DNA of 64,000 nucleotides from Chlorocebus sabaeus (lineage: Eukaryota > Chordata > Mammalia > Primates > Cercopithecidae), in assembly GCF_047675955.1 (NCBI RefSeq), contig NC_132914.1:39767521-39831520 (forward strand), written 5' to 3'. How positions within the stretch are numbered: the stretch's first letter is position 1; the number at the start of each line of letters is the position of its first letter. Below are positions 53,401 to 62,400 of this stretch, piece by piece. Both the position numbers and the translations under genes were made by a program. Below the pieces are notes generated by a model. It was not told the origin of the DNA and searched no databases. It was given only the letters and a program-made list of their open reading frames with translations.

Positions 53401-56400
53401 TCTCTTGACCTCGTGATCCCCCTCCCTCAGCCTCCTAAAGTGCTGGGATTACAGGCGTGAGCCACCATGCCCAGCCATGGTACAGATCAAAATGGAGTTT
53501 CTTATGTCTTTTCTACATAGACACAGTAACAGTCTGATCTCTCTTTCTTTTCCCTACACCTGGAGAGGAACATTCTGTGCAGGGAAGTGCCAGTGCAAAG
53601 ACCTATGTTCATCTAAAGTTTGAGGTCAAATGTGACTGCTGTTCAGTAACCCTAGTTGACTATCAATAGTTGTTGAATGAATATAAAAAGTGAAGGAATG
53701 AGTTTAGCGGGGAGGGGAAGCTATTTATCCTGAGTATATTTAATAATGGAAGCTGACTAGGTTGGAATGCAGAGTTACTATAGCCTAAGTTGCTGCTATA
53801 ACCAGATTGGATAAAATGAAAAAACAGATCCATTATCTTGACTTTGGATTCAGAGTTAATGGTTTGACAGAAGGATGTTGCCTGTGACTTTGTTTTCTCA
53901 ATTTCCATGACACTTTTGCTTAGAGTGCAAGTCCTCCGTACCCTCTCAGCCCTCAGGTGAAGTTAACGTAGCAGTGGTTGGGTAGCCCAATGGAGTGCTC
54001 TAAGAAAGGCTTCTTTTCTTTCTGGAATTAAATATCCCGTGATGGTATATTAAGCATACTGTCTTCATTGAATATGGCATAAGAGAACAAGATTTTTATA
54101 ATCCAGAGCTAATTATTAGCACACTTCTAAATGAAGCATGTATTCTCCACACTGAGTTCTAATTCTGTTCTCTGCCTAATTGTGATGTAGAGGGTCCTTC
54201 TATTTTTCTGTTGGTTGTTCAGTTTGCATATCTTGTTGGGGCTTAGATAACTTTTCTAGAGTACCGTTGAAACTGCACTGATATGCGGAGACGTAGTGAT
54301 GATGTGGCAGGTGGCAGGATCACTCACTGGGAGTCTATTTTCATCACTAACTGGTCAATTTCCTAAGCCTGGATAATACCATAAACAACATATGCCACTA
54401 ATCAGGAAGCTTGCTGTACTTATCAGCTATTTTTAAATCCTTTGAAAATTACAAGGTTCTATCATGGGGGCAACATGGTAAGACATGACTTGCTGAAAAT
54501 AAAATTAGCCAGGTTTGGTGGTATTCCTGTGGTTCCGGTTACTAGGGAGGCTGAGTTGGGAGGATCGCTTGAGCTCATGAGGTCAAGGCTACGGTGAGGT
54601 GTGTTTGACTCACTGCATTCCCGCCTGGGCAACAGAGTGAGACCTTGTCTAAGGAAAATAAAGAAAAAGAAAATTGCAAGTTTCCATTTGAATGTAAAGT
54701 GATATTAGTGTATTCTGTCTTCTAATTACTGTAGGAGATGGTAATTTTCATCATACTGAACTATGGAGGTATTTTGAAGCCAGTGTTTATAATAACAGCT
54801 AACAAACAACCTTAAACATCTAGTACAATCTCAGAGATAAGGATAAGAGAGACGACCTGCCCAGCTCTCAACTGGCAAAATTCTAGACTAGAATTCTAGG
54901 ACTAGAATTCTCTTATTATAATTTTGTTCGTATGAAACTTGGGTGGCCTCTGGTGGCCAAAATAAAATCTTCTATTTTCAAGAGTGTGTTTGAAGGGAGT
55001 TTGGCTTGAGAGTTCTGTTTACACAATTAATGAAGGTTTAATTATTTCTCTATATTGGTTGGTTTATACAGACACAAATCTTTATGTCTGTATTTCCCCC
55101 CCTTACAGGAAATTGTTGAAAACGTTAAATTTGATTCCTAAAAGGACTCAAGTAAGTATGGTATAGTAGTATTTAATATAGTAGTTATTGTTACATTTTT
55201 TGTGGGACACCAGTAAATTTTAATATTTCAGTATTAAACTACATAGTGTTTCTTTAGAACTCTTGTTTATTTTTCTCATTTATTACAAAACCTTATTTTT
55301 ATTTACATTCTCCTTTAGTGTATTAATTTACATTAATCATTTTTACCATCACTTCACATGTTATGCTTATTGAATGATTTTCAGGAACTTTAAAAACAGT
55401 TACATACTTTTGTAATACATAATAGTATATATACATTGTGCAGTAAAATATTCATCCTCTGCCCAGCTACCTAGTTCTCCCCAGAGGTAATTGCTGTTAC
55501 ATTCTCTTGTTGTTACTCCCAGGAGTAGTCTGTACATATGCATATATATTCATACTTGGCCTTTTTACTGTGCTTTTCTTTGCTTAGCAGTGTATCTTGG
55601 CAGTCTTTTCATATTGTTACTGGGGTTACTTTTCTTTGAAATGGTTTACAAAAATACTCCTTTTGTATAAATGTAACTGATTGGTCAATTTACAAAAGGA
55701 GTACAAAATATTCCTTTTGTATAAATGTAACTGATTGGTTCAGCAATTTAATTTGTGCTATTTTGATGAATATTTTAAGTTCCTTTCAATCTTTGCTATG
55801 CAAAGGTATACAATTATACCTAGAAGTAGAATTGCCAGGTCAAAGCATATGTGTTTTTAAAATTTTAATAAATATTGCCAAATTCTTACCAATCTGTACC
55901 AGTTATACTTCCTTTTTTTAAACTTTTTTATTTTTATTTTATTTATTTATTTTTTTGAGACGGAGTCTCACTCTGTTGCCCACGCTGGAGTGCAGTGGCA
56001 CGATCTTGGCTCACTGCAAGCCCTGCCTCCTGGGTTCATGCCATTCTCTTGCCTCAGCCTTCTACGGAGCTGGGACTATAGGCGCCCGCCACCACGCCCG
56101 GCTAATTTTTTGTATTTCTAGTAGAGACGGGCTTTCTCCGTGTTAACCAGGATGTTCTTGATCTCCTGACCTCGTGATCCGCCCTCCTTGGCCTCCCAAA
56201 GTGCTGGGATTACAGGCGTGAGCCACCGCGCCTGGCCAACTTCCTTTATTAACCTATGTAAGTGTTGCTTTCTTTAATCTCATCACTGCAGTTGGATTTT
56301 TGCAGAGCTTTTGGATGAAAATAAGTATGCCATTATAGTTTTGGTTTTCATCTTCTTTATTTTGAAGGAGGTTGAACGTCTTTTCAAAAGATTTTTAAGA

Positions 56401-59400
56401 GCCATTTGTATTTTTTTGTGAACTGTTTGCTCATATGTCTGTTTTTCTTCTGGGTATAGCTGTTGATGTTTTCCCCCTTTGATTTGATTTTAATTCATTG
56501 CTATTACTATTTCTCTGTACTGTATCTTAAAAAGGATAAAATCTAACTCTTTAGACTGAAACCTATAGTGGATTCAGTAAAGGTGGCGGAGGAGGAGTAA
56601 TGTTGACAATTTACTTACCTTTCAAGCTTCCATAAATTCTTGCACCTAAAAGACTGATTGCTTGGAATCATACATTATTAAATGAGGTCTTTTTGTAGAC
56701 AGAGAATTCAGTTTTATTCATGCATAATGTTAAAAGCTGATTTTTTTCTCTTGAATGTGTGTTTTGAGAAAAAGTTAATTTTTGATTTAAAGTAAGTTTT
56801 CCTAGGCATCTTTGGCTAGCTAATTCATTATATTGGATCTGTTTGTATTAGAAAATATTATAGGTATGTTTTTACAGAGAAAATTGGTTACTTTACTATA
56901 GTAACATCAAAAAAAAAAAAAAAAGTTCCACCCTTCTTGCAGGCTTTAATTTTTCCTTAACCTAAACTAACTGAATCATTAGAATGCTATAGCTATTCTG
57001 TACTGCCAAAATGGAATAGCGATCTGTTTCCCCCTCCCTCAGTATTACATTATAAGGAGCCACCAAAAATCTTTTGACATTAAATCTTTTTTGAAATGTG
57101 TTTCTTCTTCACATATCTGTGCCCTACTTTCTATGTACTGAAAGGCACTAACTTACTACCTGGACCATTTTCGTTTCTTGCTCATGGTGGTTCTTCTACA
57201 CATCAGGATGGTTCACTGTTCTTGCCTTAGAACCTGCTCCATTACTTCACTTTCTCCAGATTCTTCTCTGTTAACCATTTGTCATCCACTCCAGAAGTTG
57301 TCAAGCTACTGCCTGCAAGCGCTAGCCTGTTTTTGTAAATACAGTTTACACATTCATACATTTATGTATATTGTCTGTGGCTGGAGATTTGAGTAGTTGT
57401 AAAAGAGATCTGTGACCTACAAGGCTGAAAATATTTGTCTGATCTTTTGCAGAAAAATTTGCCAACTTCTGATTTATGGTATTGCCATTTCATATAAATG
57501 ATCTCTTTTCCTGTACCCTATTCTCATCTCTTGTTTGCCTTGTTTACCTTGTCTTTTGTCTGTTCAGTTTCTATTTTCATCTCTTCTTGTGGCTGTATAC
57601 CCTTGAATTCTATAACACTGTATTCACCCTCTACCCAGAATGTATCAGCTGTCAAAGTAGGAAGCATTTATGTAAAGAATACACCCTCCCACCCCCACTT
57701 CTTTGAATCCCAAACCTGAAAAATGTTGACGGAACTTTTAATTTCACATTTTGTGAGGCGGCTTTTGCATTAAAATAAATTTATAGCATTAAAAAAATCA
57801 GGAGTGGTTTCTTTCAGGGATTGTTGAGTGTGTTTTTGCAGGATTGTTCATTTAACACATTTTTCAGTTAAAAACACATTATTTAACATAGAGTAGATAT
57901 GTATTAAATGAAGACTATAGAAAAGCAAAAAACTAATGTTATTTATACGAACTATTCACCAAGAAATAGGAATAGCTTTGCTTATCAGCCATTTAAACTG
58001 TTCATTAAAATGAATCGTTTCTATTTTTTGCTATGGGAGAATGAAGAAGTATTTGTGATCTGAAGTATTATGGATTTTCCTCCCATAATTGGTGGCAATA
58101 ATCTCTTTGAAGCTTTAAATAGTCTTGCCTAAGAAGGAAGATAGGACTTTCTGTATTTTTTTTTTTAAAGAAAATCTCAATTATTTGGAAGAAACATTTT
58201 TCCTTTTGGTCACTTTCATTTTTTCCCCCCCTTAAGATCTCTGGAAAATATTTGTGTTGGAAAGTAATCATTTATTCCTTCCTATCTTTTCTGTTACTTC
58301 CTAGTATCATAAAAACCGTAATTCTTTTTTTTTCCCTTTAGTGGCTTACAGAAGAGACGAAATGTGGTCTGAGGGACGATACGAATATGATAGAATTCCG
58401 AGAGAACGAGCACCTCCTCGAAGTCATCCCAGTGTAAGTTACTCCTACATACTGAACGATTAAAAAACCTAGTGTCTGAGTTAATTTGATAGACCAAAGC
58501 TAGGCCAAGTGTCAGAAATTTACCAGTGTAGGTTACAAAAGAGATCAAGCTTATCTTTTAAAAGTTAAAAGTTCGAAAATAAAAGACAATGTTTTATTTA
58601 AGTAGAAAACATTATTTATATTTCTTGTTTAAGTTTCTAAAATGAAGGGTTTATATTTAATTTAATTTGTGGACAAAATTACAGATTTTATAAAGATTAT
58701 ACCATCAGTTAACAAAGAAGTATTTGAGTACCTGCTCCTGCTGTTATTGGCTGTTACCTGTTTTTTTTCTATATTCCTAAAAATGTTACAAATTGAATAT
58801 ATGAAATTCTAAAAGTAGGCTTTCATTCTAAGAGAGAGGAACTCTCTTCCTAGCGTGGAAACATGTTAATATCCCTTGTTAGGATTGCTGCAGGTGTGCT
58901 GTCCTGTGGTCAGGCAGTCTGGATGGTAAGTAAGAATGCCTTGAGGCTCAGGGTCAGGCAGACAGGCAGCTTCTGGTGTGCTCTCCTACTTCTTGTCTCT
59001 TCGTTGCTCTGGGAATTGGGGATTTTGAGCCAAGTCTTTTCTAAGCCCAAAGAACTTAGAAAAGTTTACTATTTTTTCTATTTTTGTTTACTATTTCCAG
59101 TGCTACATCTAGTACTTAGCAGGTAATAGAAGCTCAATATTTATTTGAGTGACTATGTGTACTGACTCCCCAGAATCCCCTATGGAGGTCTAAAGGAGGG
59201 TTTGGGGAAGGTCAAAAAGCTAACTTAAACTTTTGCACAGACACATTCTAAGCACCAAGGGACTAAGGTTGTGGTGATGGTATATGAATATATTATAGAT
59301 TCATTATATACCATCAGAAGCCACAAATATTTATTTCTATTTTAGTTATTTTTTACTTATGTCACATTTAATCCTATAGCCCACTTCGATGGGTGGTATC

Positions 59401-62400
59401 GTCTTTAGGTTTGTCATTGTCCTAAATTACAGTCCAGGTTGGGGTTATTTAAAATGATTTAAGATGGAACAAATAAAGATGCCCATTATATTTCAGGATG
59501 GCCAGACTTAATTATTACTGTATGCCATTTATTTCCAGGTTAATTTGTAGACTTTATGTTTTTAATCAAAATCCCAGTGTTTTTATTTATATTTTTTACT
59601 TGATAAAGTTATTCTGTAGTTTACTTGTAGGGAAAAGGGATGACTTTTTTCTTTATTTCCCCTCTCCCCTCTGCCACTCTGCCAAGGATATATCCCATTA
59701 GGAATTTTTCTTTTCCTTTTTTTTTTTTTGAGATGGAGTTTCACTCTTGTCACCCAGGCTGGAGTGCAGTGGCGCAGTCTTGGCTCACTGCAACATCCAC
59801 CTCCTGGGTTCAAGAAATTCCTCTGTCTCAGCTCCTGAGTAGCTGGGATTACAGGCATCCGCCACCACACTTGGCTAATTTTTGTATATTCAGTATAGAC
59901 GTGGTTTCACCATGTTGACCAGGCTGGTCTCAAACTCTTGACCTCAGGTGATCTGCTCACCTTGGCCTCCTAGAGTTCTGGGATTATAGGCATAAGCCAC
60001 CATGCCCAGCCTCTTTTCTTTTTTTTGAGGCAGTCTTACTCTGTAGCCCAGGCTGGAGTGCAGTGGTGCGGTCTTGGCTCACTACAGTCTCTACTTCCTG
60101 GGTTCAAGCAATTCCTGTGCCTCAGCCTCCTGAGTAGCTAGGATTGCATGCCACCATGCCTGGCTTTTTAAAAATTTTATTTATTTATTTTTTGGAGATG
60201 GAGTCTCACTCTCTTGCCCAGGCTGTCGTGCAGTGGTACATTCTTGGCTCACTGCAACCTCTGCATCCTGGGTTCAAGCAATTCTCCTGCCTCAGCCTCC
60301 CGAGCAGCTGGGACTACAGGCATAAGCCACCACACCTGACTGATTATTTTGTATTTTTAGTAGAGATAGGGTTTCACCATGTTGGCCAGTCTGGTCTCAA
60401 ATTCCTGACCCCAAGTGATCTCCACCTTCAGCCTCCCAAAGTGCTGGGATTACAGGCATCAACCACTGCCACTGCTACCCACATATAATTTTTGTATTTT
60501 TAGTAGAGACAGGGTTTTGCCATGTTGGCCAGGCTGGTCTTGAACTCCTGGCCTGAAGTGATCCGTCTGCCTTGGTCTCTCAAGTGCTGGGATTACATGC
60601 GTCAGCCACCACTCCCGGCCCCATTAGGAATTTTAAATTCCGTGTTTTGAAGATACTTAAAAGGGTTTTCTGTATGGTTATGCCATCAACTGGGCACCAG
60701 TCTGTAGGATTGTGTGCTTTATTACTTTGGGGCAGAGGAAAGCAGGTTATTGTATTGTTTTAAGATTGTAAAATGAGTGGTGGACCCAGGGAGATAAGGA
60801 TGTTGACGGTGCTTACCCAGAGAATTATTGAAGTAATACGCCATTTGGTATGGGCTGATAAAGAGAGTGAGGCTGAGAGGGACAGGAGATTGAAAGAAAT
60901 GAGTGGTTGAGGGACAGGAAAGGCTTAGGGAAGGCTTTGGTGTGGCAGAAAGATAGGTAATCAGTATTTTAGAGTGTGGGATTTCCAAGATGGAACAATT
61001 TTGAGTGAAGTTCAGTGTGTGACAATGAGAATAGAGAGCTAGTGTAAGTTATTGGAGTTGAGAGCAAGGAGACTATTAGGATAGACTTTAGATTTGTGAT
61101 TTAGATCAGAAGCTCTCAATCCTTGCTGTACGTTAAGATTTCCTGGAGAGCTCTTCAGTACCACTGTATGGGTCCCGTCTTAGATCATTAAATTATCGTC
61201 TCTGTGGGTGTGATGTGGACCTCGGTATTGTTTAAAAGTTTAAGTGATTCTTACATGCAGAATTTAAAAAATACAGATGTATATGAATTGAAGTCATTGA
61301 TAGTGACAGGAGTTGAGGTAAAAATGACAGGTGATGGAAGTCTTTAATGAGTCAGCATATTGTGGAAAAATCTAAACAAAACCAAACATTTTCATTTAAT
61401 ACTATCTGTGTTTGTGTAAATATGAAACAGGCTTCTCATTCCTCATAATTTTATCAGAAGTAAGCAGGTAGGGAGATATGTTTTATAACACAATTGTCCT
61501 TAAAATCAGACTAGATGTATTCAGCTGTCTCTTGAATGCCTAAAGGTAAACCTTACTTCCTTAAGTCACCTGACTGCTTGGTTCCTCATGGAGGAGCCTA
61601 GATTGTTTTTCTCTTTTTGAGAGCACAGGACCTGAGCAGACCTTTTGCAGGTTCATTTCTCTCCTTTTTCTTCAATTCCATTAGATTGGTCTTTCTGTTC
61701 CCCCAATCAGCCTCTCTTAGTTTATACAAATCCTTCTTTCTGTATTTCCATATCCCTGCTTCCCAAGACTCAGGTCCTTTTATTTCTGGTGCATTCTTTC
61801 TTTTCTGGTACATTTTTTTCTGGTACATTTTTTGGGCTTATTTTGGTTAGTAATTTAAAGCCTTCTCTTTCCCTCAAGAGGGAAATAAATGGCTCTTGAA
61901 AATCATCCCCTGTGCCTTCTGTGTTACATCTGCATCTTAGTTAAATAAAGCGTAGATTCTTAACCTTTTTTTGTGCTATGGATCCCTATAGCAGTCTGGT
62001 GAAGCCTATGTATCCCTTCTCAGAATAACATTTTTAAACCTATAAATAAAATGCACAGAACTAAGTGCACTTACATTTGAGAATGATTATCAAACTATTA
62101 AAAACCAAATTTGTGATCTAGTAATAGAGTTACTTCTTTAGTAGGCCATTAAATATCAAAAGCTAGTGGTGGAGGCTTCATTGCTGTAATTTTAAAGTAG
62201 TGATGAGTGTTCCAAATGATATTTTGCAATACCTGTAACAGCTAGCTGTAACATGGCATAAAATTATCTGTGATTTCTGTTAATAACAAAGTCACAGATA
62301 TGTCCGCTGCTGTTGTTTTTATCTAAAGTTAGTTGAAAAAAGTAGTTTCGTATTTACATCTGATTTAATGGACTCATTGAATCTTTGGGTTAAAGTAGTT

